Shown: piece after piece, positions 1 to 10,211 of the stretch
Numbering within the stretch: the stretch's first letter is position 1
Layout of the letters: every line of letters begins with the position of its first letter
DNA from: Raphanus sativus
Lineage: Eukaryota > Streptophyta > Magnoliopsida > Brassicales > Brassicaceae
Direction of reading: 5' to 3'
DNA length: 64,000 nt
Assembly (NCBI RefSeq): GCF_000801105.2
Contig: NC_079516.1
Location: 50,823,265 to 50,887,264 of the forward strand
Notes under the pieces: generated by a model
The model's input: only the letters and a program-made list of their open reading frames with translations
Told to the model about the DNA's origin: nothing
The model's database searches: none
Position numbers and translations under genes: made by a program

Positions 1-293
1 ATTCTTACCAAACAAAATTTGTAAAACCTAAATCTGAGTTATTCCACAGGATCTATAAGCCAAACGATGATACTAATTAAACCTAAATCAGGACTAAGAT
101 TGGCGTGTGCATGAAGATAAATATCAACGAGGAATAAAAACATAATAGCATTGCCATTAATTGTGAGGATCCCTACAATCCGACAAAAAGCAAAGCTACG
201 AACAAAAGTACTTTTAACGATGTCTGAAATGACGGAAACAAAGGAAGCAGATGGAAAAGCAATGTCTTCAGGAAGAGTCATCTCTCTATGTGT
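1..293. other. Downstream flank of eL41, no gene seen
   Basis: AT-rich DNA containing the presumed 3' untranslated region of eL41 near 200-293. Short open frames on both strands show no recognisable domain. Nothing else is supported. Confidence 0.5.
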
Positions 294-472
294 CTACTTA
301 GATCGCTGTCTCATCTTTCGTCTCTTCCTCTTCAGCCTCCTCATACGCTTCTTCTTCCACTGCCAACACACGATTTTGAGTAAACAATGGCTTAGAAGAT
401 GCGTAGATATATTGGAAGACATAATGTAATGGACAAAGGTTTGGAAGATCAACAGCATACCTTGGCTCTCAT
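294..472 (-). CDS. RPL41: Ribosomal protein eL41 (60S L41), two exons
   Basis: This encodes the smallest cytosolic ribosomal protein, a 25-residue, extremely basic helix of the 60S subunit located near the subunit interface. Exon 1 is 472..461 (Met-Arg-Ala-Lys). The intron is 460..360, with donor GTATGC and acceptor GGCAG. Exon 2 is 359..294 and ends in TAG. The two exons total 78 bp and translate to the invariant L41 protein: Trp at residue 5 followed by an almost unbroken Lys/Arg run with Met, Leu, Gln and Ser. The family is always 24-26 residues, so this copy is full length. It corresponds in position to Arabidopsis At2g40205, next to ABI4. The start context (TCTCCGCC before ATG) is typical of ribosomal protein genes. 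The gene is too short for standard ORF filters and is easily missed. Confidence 0.95.
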
Positions 473-561
473 GGCGGAGAAAGCTCTTTTTTTCTCAGAA
501 CCCTAACCGGCGAATTCACGGAGACGGTAGGTAACAAAGAGAGGAAATGAAGCGTGACTGT

Positions 562-636
562 GAATATATACCCTTGAAAACCCTAGTTCTAGAGGTATAT
601 TTGTTTTCTAAGCCCATATAACAACTTTGGGCCTTA
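562..636 (-). promoter_or_regulatory. eL41 promoter: telo-box and two site II (TGGGCY) motifs
   Basis: Upstream of the eL41 start, on the coding strand, are a telo-box (CTAGGGTTT, 578-586), a TGGGCT motif (around 611-616) and a GGCCCA-type motif (around 629-634). A TATA-like stretch lies near 562-570. The telo-box plus site II combination is the known signature of plant ribosomal protein and translation-factor promoters, bound by TCP factors. Occupancy here is inference. Confidence 0.6.
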
Positions 637-960
637 ACATCTATATATATATATTCCCCAGCTCTAGATGTATTAGGAGATGTATAATTTCCAATTTTCA
701 AAGCTAGCTGGCCCGGCCCTGAATTGTCGTAAAAAATAACAGACTAGAAGCAAAAAAAAGTAAACAAAACTTCTTCAAAAATGGCTGAAAGTATACACAT
801 TTTCAAAAAATGGCTGGAAGCTTATGCTTGTATGGCTTGTAGTCAGGGCAGCTACTGAAGCTAGAATTATGTTTTTGTTTTATTTTCTTTGTTTATGATT
901 AGAACAAAAATGTTCATGTTGTTGCATATATAATTCACTTATTCATATTTTTATTTTACT

Positions 961-1257
961 AGGGCTTCAATTGGTGACTACATTTTAGGAAACAAATAAT
1001 GGTGAAATTCTTATTCCTCAAATTTTATTCCATTTATGTTGAATTTTTGGTCAAATTATAGACATATGGATCCCACTCCATTCCTCTAATTTTTTTATGA
1101 ATGAAAAAACTTATGAAGAAAAAATTCTTTCTCTAATTTAGATGAGGAACGGATTGAACAATAATTCATATATTTCTGTTTATTCATTTCATTAATTGAA
1201 TTTTTGTTCATTATTTTTTCATTTTCTGTTCAATAAAAGTGTCACCAATTGAAGCCT
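961..1257. mobile_element. MITE with 17-bp terminal inverted repeats
   Basis: Terminal inverted repeats read GGGCTTCAATTGGTGAC on the left (962-978), and the right end (1241-1256) is its complement GTCACCAATTGAAGCC. The interior of about 260 bp is AT-rich without coding capacity. The triplet CTA abuts both ends and could be a 3-bp target duplication, which would suggest a PIF/Harbinger-type (Tourist-like) MITE. The superfamily is uncertain. It lies in the gap between eL41 and ABI4; the rest of 720-2080 shows nothing recognisable. Confidence 0.6.
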
Positions 1258-2081
1258 AGGTTCAATCTTCGATGGTATTTTATTTTTAATAAGTTCAATC
1301 TTCGATGGCACCTTGGTCTCATCCATTACTAAGTAGGGCATCTTTGTTTGTTTCTTTATACCGAATATTATTCACCAAAGCTGGAAACAGTTTACTTCCC
1401 ATCTGGCTTGGTGAAACATTAAAAAGTTAAAAAATATTATATGTAAAATACTAATTGAGAACAAGTGAAAGAGTTTTAACAGCCAAGTGAGTGAACCATT
1501 AGGAGAGAAAGTTCCAAGTGCATTGAGGAGCCATTGATGCTATGATCGATCTATCCGCTTGAAAAGACATGTTTGTTTCTTAAAGCAACAGAACTAGAGC
1601 TTGCAATTTGCAAAAATTATATGCATGTATATGATATATAATCGGCTGCCTTAGTTCATAGTATTTCTAACTTTATTTTTGTATAATTCAAACATAATAG
1701 AAACATATAAATAAAAAACGCTCTCAGAGAGAAAATGAAATACAGTATGCAAACCTCTGAGAGTAAAAACGAAATCGATATTATCATCCTATGGCACTCT
1801 ACGAAGTGTTGAACCAATAAATCCTCAGAGAACTTTCCACCCCAACTCTTCTTCCATATAATGTATATATATACTTTATTGGAACCGTAATCTCCTTAAC
1901 GAATTCCCTGAAAGTATAAATAAAAAAAATCTTCAAAAGCATTGAAAATACTCTTTAACTATATCTCCATATAAAAAATCCCCCAAAAATTGTGCATGCA
2001 AAGCTCCTCGAATGAAAAATCTCCTTGATTCCATTCAAAAAATCTCGACCGACCTTTGTTGTTCCTCATCGTCAAAAAGTT

Positions 2082-3062
2082 CTATATCATTGTATCAAAG
2101 TCAAGTAAGAAGGGATCAACAAAATCCCACATACTCCCCCAATGACTACACTCGTCTTCTCCACTAAAAGGCCAAACCGTCGAAGATCCATCTCCTCCAA
2201 ACATATTATAACCCGGATCCATACCCATTGAACCAACCGGATCAACAACCGTCGCAAATACTGAATGATTTGAACCGACCGAACCAGCAAGAGAATTAAA
2301 ATTCTCCATCGAGTTATTGTTTTCATCATTACAAGCACTTCCTCCTTGTTCTTGCCCTAACGGCACCTCGTGACGAGACGACGTCGCATCTGTTAGCTCC
2401 ACGTCACCGACCTTGTTATTTTTATTACTAGAGTTAAGATTCTGATACGGTTGGTGATGAGACTGTCCCACTTGCGTCATCTGATTATGCTGTTGAGGGA
2501 GAAGACCATAACTAGGGCAAAACATGGAGGTCCCACCAGAAAGGAACATGTTGTTGGTAAAAGACATACCGCACGGACCAAAGGAGGAGGCTACAGACGC
2601 GGCGGAGGGACGAGGGAGGAGAGGTCTTAGGGATTGAGTGGAGGAAGAAGAGGACGAAGGAGAAGAGGAGGCAGCAGAGACGGCGGAGGAAGTAGAAGAG
2701 ACCGATGAAGGAGAAGAAGGTGATAAGTTGAGCTGAGCACGTGACCCGTAAAGGAAAACGGCGGCTCGGTCGTAGGCACGTGCTGCGTCTTCGGCGGTGG
2801 CGAAAGTACCAAGCCACTTGCGAGTGCGTTTACGTGGCTCACGAATCTCGGCGACCCATTTTCCCCAGCTTCTTTGTCTGACGCCACGGTAACGGAACTT
2901 GGAGTTGTCGGGACCACCTTTGCCTTTACGTTTGCGTTGTTGAACGGAAGAGGTTGAGTCGGTGGTGGTGGTGGAATCGGATCGAGGATTTTGGGTTAGG
3001 GTTTGTTGGATATCATCGTCAAGATGATGATGTTGTTCTTGTTGGGAAGGTAAAGGGTCCAT
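2082..3062 (-). CDS. ABI4: ABI4, AP2/ERF transcription factor of ABA and sugar signalling
   Basis: Single-exon, 326-residue DREB-subfamily AP2/ERF protein that acts in the nucleus in abscisic acid, glucose and plastid retrograde signalling and binds CE1-type CACCG elements. Visible features are a Ser/Thr-rich N-terminus with a His cluster, the basic motif [11 protein letters not shown] before the DNA-binding domain, one AP2 domain (about residues 56-113, with [15 protein letters not shown] and WLGTF blocks), a Ser-rich stretch (115-145), the motif LRPLLPRP typical of ABI4, an Asn/Gln-rich middle and an acidic Trp-containing C-terminus. Length is close to Arabidopsis ABI4 (328). ABI4 is intronless in the family, as here. 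It sits beside eL41 as in Arabidopsis (At2g40205/At2g40220). Upstream on the coding strand, a TATA-like element lies near 3198-3206. A CACCG sequence lies at 3159-3163 in plus-strand orientation and might support autoregulation; this is inference. Confidence 0.97.
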   Translation of the reverse strand: MDPLPSQQEQHHHLDDDIQQTLTQNPRSDSTTTTDSTSSVQQRKRKGKGGPDNSKFRYRGVRQRSWGKWVAEIREPRKRTRKWLGTFATAEDAARAYDRAAVFLYGSRAQLNLSPSSPSSVSSTSSAVSAASSSPSSSSSSTQSLRPLLPRPSAASVASSFGPCGMSFTNNMFLSGGTSMFCPSYGLLPQQHNQMTQVGQSHHQPYQNLNSSNKNNKVGDVELTDATSSRHEVPLGQEQGGSACNDENNNSMENFNSLAGSVGSNHSVFATVVDPVGSMGMDPGYNMFGGDGSSTVWPFSGEDECSHWGSMWDFVDPFLLDFDTMI

Positions 3063-3484
3063 AGATGAAGAAGAAAGGACAAAGAAAGAGATTAAAGATA
3101 TTGAGAAAATGGAGAGGACGAATCAAGATGAAAGGGAGACAGAAGTGTGTTTGAATGTCACCGTTGTGAATGGTGGGTTAGGGCGGTGCTTCTTCTTTAT
3201 ATATACACACTTATACTCTCTTTGCTTTTGTTTGTAAAGGTTTATACTCTCTTTGTTATTCTTTTTTGACTTTTATTTTCTACCAAGGACATTTTAGCTG
3301 TTACAAATATTCACCGTGAGGCAGATTTGTTTTGTTTGTCGTTACAAGCGTAGTATATTTAATACAAAAACATTTGCACCCAAATCTAACCAGAAAGAGA
3401 ACATAAATAGCTTAAACAAGAAGAAACACACAAAACAAAAATGAGTGTCTACGAGAAGAACGAAAATGTCCGCCTTTCTATTCT

Positions 3485-3770
3485 TGTTTAATAAAAGATG
3501 AAAGTATTCCGATGCATCAAGTTTTAACCCGTCGCAAACGAGACCAAACTTGAAAACATCTATTGATTTTGGTGAAGTTATGATAATTGATAGTTCTAGT
3601 CATTGTGTTGTCAATCTGTTTAATAGTCTCAGACATCTATGTTAGTATGTTTAATAAAAGAGGAAAGTATTCCGATGCATCAAGTTTTAACCTGTCGCAG
3701 ACAAGACCAAACTTGAAAACATCAGTGTTGTCAATCTGTCTAATACTATATATATAGTCTCACTCTCACA
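3485..3770. repeat. Imperfect direct duplication upstream of ABI4
   Basis: A block starting near 3485 (GTTTAATAAAAG, then GTATTCCGATGCATCAAG and GACCAAACTTGAAAACATC) recurs near 3648 with a few substitutions. The following segment TGTTGTCAATCTGT also appears twice (about 3608 and 3727). The unit is roughly 160 bp and lies about 420-710 bp upstream of the ABI4 start, so it is within the likely promoter. The rest of 3063-4130 contains no gene. Confidence 0.75.
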
Positions 3771-4131
3771 CATCTAGAGGTTTTAGTAAAATTAACAGTT
3801 TCCGTAATTCGATGTCAAACTTGGCTTAGTTGTTTACTGTATAACTTTTACAACTATATCAAGTATATAAAACTTTGAATCCGCGATCGGTACGTAAGTC
3901 CTCGTGTTACTTATAGATGTACTAACAAGTAAATTAAACATGACTAAAACTAATACCATAAATTCTGAATAATTAGTTAGAGCTCCCTCCAATGTAAGAC
4001 TTTATTGTTTTTCTAAAAATCGAATAACTTTGTAATAAAATCGAGTTTTACTCTATCTCTACTACATTTACACTCCAACAAACACTAGCTACAATTTTTT
4101 TTCTCGATTTGTAGTATATCTATTGTTTTAG

Positions 4132-4285
4132 CTAGGGGCAGATCTAGGATAAAAATCAATTGGGGGCACAAACAAAAATTTCCATAATACATATTTTTTA
4201 TTGGAGGAATATCTACAAAATCAAGCTAATTATTGAAGAAACTAAAGAAGTAGACGGGTACGTGACCTATGTCAGTGCGCCCCTG
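4132..4285. mobile_element. Short hAT-like nonautonomous element (tentative)
   Basis: The ends read CTAGGGGC and GCCCCTG, giving weak inverted termini. The 7-bp sequence GTTTTAG flanks both sides (4125-4131 and 4286-4292), consistent with a hAT-type target duplication. The interior is noncoding. Confidence 0.4.
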
Positions 4286-4311
4286 GTTTTAGTGTGTTAT
4301 CTTTTCATATA

Positions 4312-5254
4312 CTCCTTTTAATTAGGGGTGGGCATTTTACCCGATACCCGAACCCGTACCCGAACCCGACCAAAAAAACCCGAACCGAAACCGAACCGAA
4401 ATAGCAAAATACCCGAACGAGTATTGAATTAAAAGAGATTGGATATCCGAATCCGAACGGGTAATACCCGAATCCGAATGGATATCCGAAGATAACCGAA
4501 CATATGTATACTTAAGTTTATATTCCTAGTTTACTTCTTTAATTTTATTCAAAATGTTTATTTTTATTATGCACATAGTTCAAAATTAGATAATTTACAT
4601 ATAATTGGAAAAAGGTGAATTTTTACTCACTTAAAACGCATGTCAAGATTTTTATTTCAGTGCATTAACAAAAGTTATATCCAAAATTTAAAAATAATAA
4701 TCAATTTATTATCTTTTATTTGTAAAATGTTATCTTCAAATTTATTAATCATTCAATTATTAGAAAATAAAAAATTAGTTAAGTGAAATTTATATTTTTT
4801 AAATACAAAAAAAACTTGAGAAATGAAAAATTTAATATTTTTTTCAAAATCTAAATATCCGAAAACCCGATCCGAAATACCCGAACCCGAACTAAAAATA
4901 CCCGAACCCGACCCGAAGTAAAGAAATACCCGAACGGGTATTACACTCCTATACCGAAATATCCGAAAATCCGAAATACCCGATCCGAACCCGAACGGGT
5001 ACCCGAACGCCCACCCCTACTTTTAATCTAAATTGTAAGTAGTTTTAGATAAAAGCACTAATATTAAAAAAAAAAATCATTTGTTAAAAAATATTATTTA
5101 ATATATTATTTCAACCAATAACAAAATAGCTAATATTATTTAATTGGTCATACACTATTCAATAAATATAAAGTTGTTTTGAAATGTTAAATCTATCTAC
5201 ATTGTAAAACCATTTTTTTAGGCTAAAACTACTTATAATATGAAACGGAGGGAG
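4312..5254. mobile_element. Stowaway-like MITE, split by a younger hAT-type MITE
   Basis: The left end (TACTCC..., from 4312 after TA 4310-4311) and the right end (ACGGAGGGAGTA, ending 5254 with TA 5255-5256) are inverted. They match each other again further in (GTAAGTAGTTTTAG near 5036 against CTAAAACTACTTATAA near 5223). Removing the inserted 697-bp element and its 8-bp duplication leaves about 238 bp, the same size as the intact CTCCCTCCG-type MITE at 59644-59882. It is therefore an interrupted member of the same Tc1/mariner-derived family. Confidence 0.7.
4323..5019. mobile_element. hAT-type MITE rich in ACCCGAAC repeats, 8-bp target duplication
   Basis: The ends are TAGGGGTGGGC and GCCCACCCCTA, flanked by a perfect 8-bp duplication CTTTTAAT (4315-4322 and 5020-5027). 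Both subterminal regions carry arrays of degenerate ACCCGAAC/ATCCGAA units in inverted orientation; the centre is AT-rich. No coding capacity. It interrupts the Stowaway MITE at 4312-5254. A related element is at 8802-9436. Confidence 0.8.
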
Positions 5255-5256
5255 TA

Positions 5257-7093
5257 GTATTTTATAAATCGGTTTACATATAGTCAACGGTAGTTTACGC
5301 TTCATAATCAATTTTTGCTGATTTTTTCTGGAGAAAACAAATAGTTTGCTCACTCGGAGGGTTGCAGATGCGGCTACTGGAGGGACAGAAAACACAGATG
5401 CAGGGAACTGAGAAAGTCAGAAGTAATTTTCCGCCTTTATTTATTACGTACATAGATATGTGTTTTAGTCTACTCAATTACCATTCTTGGAAAAAGACTA
5501 CGTTCCAGTCAAATACTTCGTCCCATTTACTATAATCGAAATGTTCTAGATTTAGGATACTAAACAATTATGTAGGTGTTTAAAAAAAAATGTAGATATT
5601 GAAAACACTCACATGTTAATCAATTAAACAGTAAAAAGCGTAGCTATACCGTCAATGATAAATATGAAAAAAAAAAGAATGGGAATATTGCATGGAAGAG
5701 AGGAGGTGGCGAGGAAGCAAGCAAAGACAGCGAAAGAACCAAAGCTTTTTCTTGTGGTTTCTGAGATCTCAGCCCAATTGCCTTGGAACTCTCGCCTTTT
5801 TATGTCGCAGCAGAACCCAACTAGTTGCGCCATACATGCATTTCTCTTACATTTATCCATATATGTAACGATATAACTTGATTATCCCAGTCACATAATT
5901 CACGTGAAGTCTTGGCTAACGATGAGTCGATCATTTGATAACACTCAAGAAAGATTAGTGTGTGTTTTCTTTTGTTCCAACCATTACCAAATGGATTACT
6001 CCAAGGACTTTTTTCATAGATGAATTTCTTTCGAATCACATCATAAATTCCAAAACCTGAGTTAAGCTACAATTTAGATTTTCTCATTTTTATATAAATC
6101 AAAGAGTTGGTCCGGGAAGAGAAAATTGTCGAGCAAGATGATAAATGTTCACATGCCAATAAACAGTGGGCGGCACTTTAATCAACATGCCAATATAACG
6201 ACTACGGCGCTCTCTATATATATGCACGTATTATTCTCTTTGGATAAGGCCATTTTCTGTGTTATCTGAATCCATGTCTCCAAAAGGACCATTTTTAACT
6301 TACTTTTTTAATCATCAAAACATATAGTATTAGGTGCGACCTATTAATGCATGGAGTCTCTATCATTGACAAAATAATTAACCAAATTACTAAAACCAGT
6401 AATGAATTTATAAATCATAGGTACAAGATTCTTTTTGCTTGATGAAACGCAATTTCCATGATTGCATCTTCGTCTCATATTTTATACTGTAAGAAGTATT
6501 CAGTTATTCAGTTTTGTAATGAGTGATAAAATCCTATACGAATGTTAAAATTCCACCTTGATAAATGAAATGAATAGTAATATAAGAATCAGATACTAAT
6601 TTATATTTATTTTGAATGAATGTTAAATTTTATTCATATAAAAAAAATTTAGGCAACTATAGTTTGAGAAATAAAAAAATAAGGAACAGATTCCCATTCT
6701 TTAAAAGAAACTTGATCTACTACCAAACCACACTTGCATAGCCCTTTCTAGTTGCTTGCATCCTCCTCCTCTTTGTAAAGTAGATATACAATTTCTCATT
6801 TGTTTATCCAAGTATCGAAGCAGCTGCATGAAGACAGATAACAATTTATAATTTGCCAACTAATACTAATATACAGTTACAAAAAAAAAAAAAACTAATA
6901 CTAATATAAGAATCATATACTAATTTATATTTTGCCTACTACTATTAAGTCGAAACCCCATGAAACCAACAAGAGGAATATAATTTCATATTATCATGAG
7001 AGTTAAAACAAAATATCTGTCAACAAAAATCTTAATATCTGTCTGAACAATGAAGTGAATGTTCTGGGATGATGATGCAGAAAGAAAAACACT
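5257..7093. other. Gene-free intergenic stretch
   Basis: Low-complexity AT-rich DNA. Two patches with less biased composition (about 5290-5430 and 5650-5830) have short open frames on both strands without a recognisable domain. They could be parts of unrecognised transcripts, but nothing can be supported. Confidence 0.4.
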
Positions 7094-7178
7094 AGCGGGT
7101 CGAAACAAAATACAAAACCGCTAAAGGCATTAAGAAATTCGACCTACGTCAGTCATCAAGGCCTTTATAGTATATAGA
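7094..7178 (-). mobile_element. Possible 85-bp mini-Helitron (minus orientation)
   Basis: On the minus strand the segment begins TCTATATACTATAAAGG, like crucifer Helitron 5' ends, and finishes in CTAG preceded by a weak GCGG/CCGC stem. It is flanked by host A on the left and T on the right, as Helitron insertion demands. The very small size makes chance a real alternative. Confidence 0.3.
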
Positions 7179-8646
7179 TCCTGGAGCCTGCTTTAGAAGT
7201 ATTATTATTTGGGTCTTCTGGGTCTGCTTTCTGGTCCATTCCTTCTTTTTCTCGATCACATTGGACCTTCTTTCTGGTCCGTTCCTTTTTTTTCCCGATC
7301 CTGAAATAGCGGTAAAATGATTCAGTTAGACAAGAAATATGTTTTTTTGTAAGACAAGAAATATGTTCACATACGTATACAAACTAAATGTATTGATCTA
7401 TTCACAGACTAAACAAAACTAAAGCTAAATCATGTTGTTTTAAGTGTTGGCGATGGGCAGGCGACAAATTTTAGCGACTAGCAAGTAGCAATTAGAGGTA
7501 ATGATTAACAACAAAACATCTTGTTTGTTTCAAAATCATTAGCAACTAGATATTAGACGAGCATCGATGATTAGTAACTACATTTTCAGCTGCTATAAAT
7601 ATTAGGATATTGACTATTGAATTAGTGACAAATCAATGGAATATGCCAATATCTCTGAACCTATGTCGCCAACAACTACAATATAAACATGTTTCAGTCG
7701 CTATTGATGTAATTATTTTTTCTTAATATCACCACTCTCGGCTTCTTTATTCTTTCTCACTTGTATCCTTTATCACTAGCTTTCTCATATGGTCTTTATT
7801 TTTTCTTACTATCAGTGCATTTAAACTAGATAATTTATGGTTGAGCTTAATTTAAAATCAATCTCTCATCTATTGGTAGAAATGCGTTGGTTAGTACGTA
7901 GTTCCATGCTGGCTAGAAAACATATTGTGTAATTTAAGTCAAATCATTAAATTATAATAGAAATCAAACTACGTACTAATGAAAACAGACTCTTCAAACT
8001 AATGAAAACAGACTTTCGAGTGAAAGGCTAACCAATCTCTAGTATATGATAAATAACAAAGAAAAAATAAATTATAATAGAACTGGAACAATACTCTGAG
8101 TCTGAGATATGTGCTCTGATAATTACTAATTCTCAAATGATTATCTGGATGTTTTTTAACAAAAAGAAAGAACGAAAATCTATTTATATATAAAGAACAG
8201 TAACGCAGTGAAGAAGATGAACCACATCCCAATCTTCGGGATCATAAACTCGGGCTCTGCACATTAAAGGCTGAGTCTACAAACTGGAGTGAACTTTAGG
8301 CGGATGAGCCATGGCAAGACTCATTCCTGCATAAACCTCTCTTCCAAACTAACCTTATCTTTGATACTCCGGTCAAAGCATTGCACCATCGTTCCAATTG
8401 AGATTCCTACAAAGATATAGCCTACATTTGTTGCAGGTCATCGAATTATAAATATAATTAAAAAGATTATAGCATTATATAATATATAACACTAAAATGT
8501 AAATCATATATTTAAAACACTTATTTATAATATTAAAATTATATATTATAAAATAAAATTTTATTCGCACATCTCTAGTTTAAATTAAATAACGAAAGTA
8601 AAACATTTCCAACTAATCACATTTCGGTCAAACTGTTTTAATCGTT
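7179..8646. other. Gene-free intergenic stretch
   Basis: AT-rich sequence with a short locally duplicated motif (TCTGGTCC...TTCCTTTTT near 7220 and 7274). No gene or complete element recognised. Confidence 0.4.
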
Positions 8647-9916
8647 AAGATTTTGACCCGCGCTTTCAAAGCGCGGATTTATTTCTTTTATTTTTTTAAA
8701 AATTGATAAATATTTAGTAAATGTCACATTTTCATATATATTTTTTTATAAAAGACTTAAACTTTTTATCTTTCTTTATCGTATTTCATTTTAAATGAGT
8801 ATAGGCATGAGCACAATATCCGAATCCGAAGAATCAACCCGAAACCGACCCGAAAATCAGGGTCCCGAACCGATCAGACCCGGGTAAATATCCGAATGAG
8901 TTCTAAATTGCTATATCCAAAGCACTGGTCCCGAACCCGATCCGAACCGAGAACTGAATGAGTACCCGAAGATATCCAAAATGTGAATATATATTTAAAA
9001 ATATATGTTATTAATTATATTTATAATTATTTTAATATTTTAAATTAATATTATAAGTTAACTATAGTAGTTATTTTCAGTATTTTGAGTATTTTTGGAT
9101 AAAATATGATAATTTGGATAAAAGTTTACCCAAAAAATTTATAGAATGAATATTTTGGTTACTTTTGAGTAATTTGGATACAAAAATTTGAACCAAATCC
9201 GATACTTTGGTTACTTTGAGTACAAATAACCGAACCCGTTTTAGATACTTTGGTTATTTGGTTATTTTTCAGGTTCTTATGCATGAGAACCGAACCCACC
9301 CGGAACCGGAAATACCAGAATCAAACCCGACCCGAAATTTTATAATACCCGAATGGGGTTTAATTTCAAAACTCTAAAAACCCCATACCCGGAAAAACCG
9401 ATCCGTATCCGAATGAATATCCGAACGTCCAGGTCTAATGAGTATTTATGTTTAGAAAATTGAACTTTATTTTTAATGAATTAAGTTGGTATAACTCTGA
9501 TAAAATTAATTTTCTTATGTGGCTAATTTTTTAAATAAAAAGTTATATACTTTTAATAAAGATTTATACTTTTCAACGAAAAAATCAAATTTTTTTTATG
9601 AATGCTTAAATTATATTAAAAAAGAAAAAACATAATAATTATGTGACTTTTTTTTCACAACACAAAATATTAAGAATGATTGAAAATAAATTATTTGAAC
9701 TTGAAGAAAAAAAATAAAAATTGGATCTGATTTTTTAATCGGCCCAAATGGCCCAAGAGAGATCTGATGTAGGAAATGGGTTGAATCCAAAAAATAGACC
9801 CAATATAGATGTGTTATTATTATTACTTGATTGCCCTTAATGAAATATGCAATAATAGTAAATGAAAGGGTATTTTTAGTAAAAAACCCAATAGGATCCT
9901 GCTTTAATAGTATATA
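8647..9916 (-). mobile_element. Nonautonomous Helitron carrying a nested hAT-type MITE
   Basis: In minus orientation the 5' end reads TATATACTATTAAAGCAGG (ending at about 9916), the standard crucifer Helitron start. Near the other end is a perfect 19-nt hairpin (8658-8676, CCGCGCTTT/AAAGCGCGG) followed by GTCAAAATC, the usual 3' subterminal structure. The terminal CTAG is degraded to about CTTA. No replicase is present. The 635-bp MITE at 8802-9436 lies inside it. Confidence 0.65.
8802..9436. mobile_element. Second hAT-type CCGAA-rich MITE, nested in a Helitron
   Basis: The ends (TAGGCATGAGC and GTCCAGGTCT) are flanked by the 8-bp duplication AATGAGTA (8794-8801 and 9437-9444). Subterminal arrays of ATCCGAA/ACCCGA units in inverted orientation resemble the element at 4323-5019. 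The termini are more diverged than in that copy. Noncoding. Confidence 0.7.
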
Positions 9917-10211
9917 TATTTTGGCACTTGATTTAATAATCTCAGTTTTCTAATTTATGTAAACCATTTCATGCAGATAGTGGGATTGTGGTGATACCAA
10001 AGATGAATCCTATTTTATGGGTAGAGTCTGTAGATATACAATTATTGGATAAAAAATGTTAATGGGCTGGTCGGATCGTTATGTTAATATGGCGTGAAAG
10101 CCTTTTCTAAAAATTAGGAATGTATAAAGTTAATGTTAGTGGCAAAAATTGTAAATATTGTGGAAAAATTAGGGTTAAGTACAAAATGTACTTCAGTTTT
10201 AATAGTTTAGA
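9917..10211 (-). mobile_element. 5' remnant of another Helitron
   Basis: On the minus strand a Helitron-like 5' end (TCTAAACTATTAAAACTGAAGT) begins at 10211 and extends leftward. It has no separate 3' hairpin before the next element, so only the 5' part seems to remain. Its first base directly follows the CTAG terminus of the neighbouring Helitron. Confidence 0.5.

Noticed and set aside
2087..2917. Several minus-strand frames inside ABI4
   Set aside because: They are out-of-frame shadows of the ABI4 coding region.
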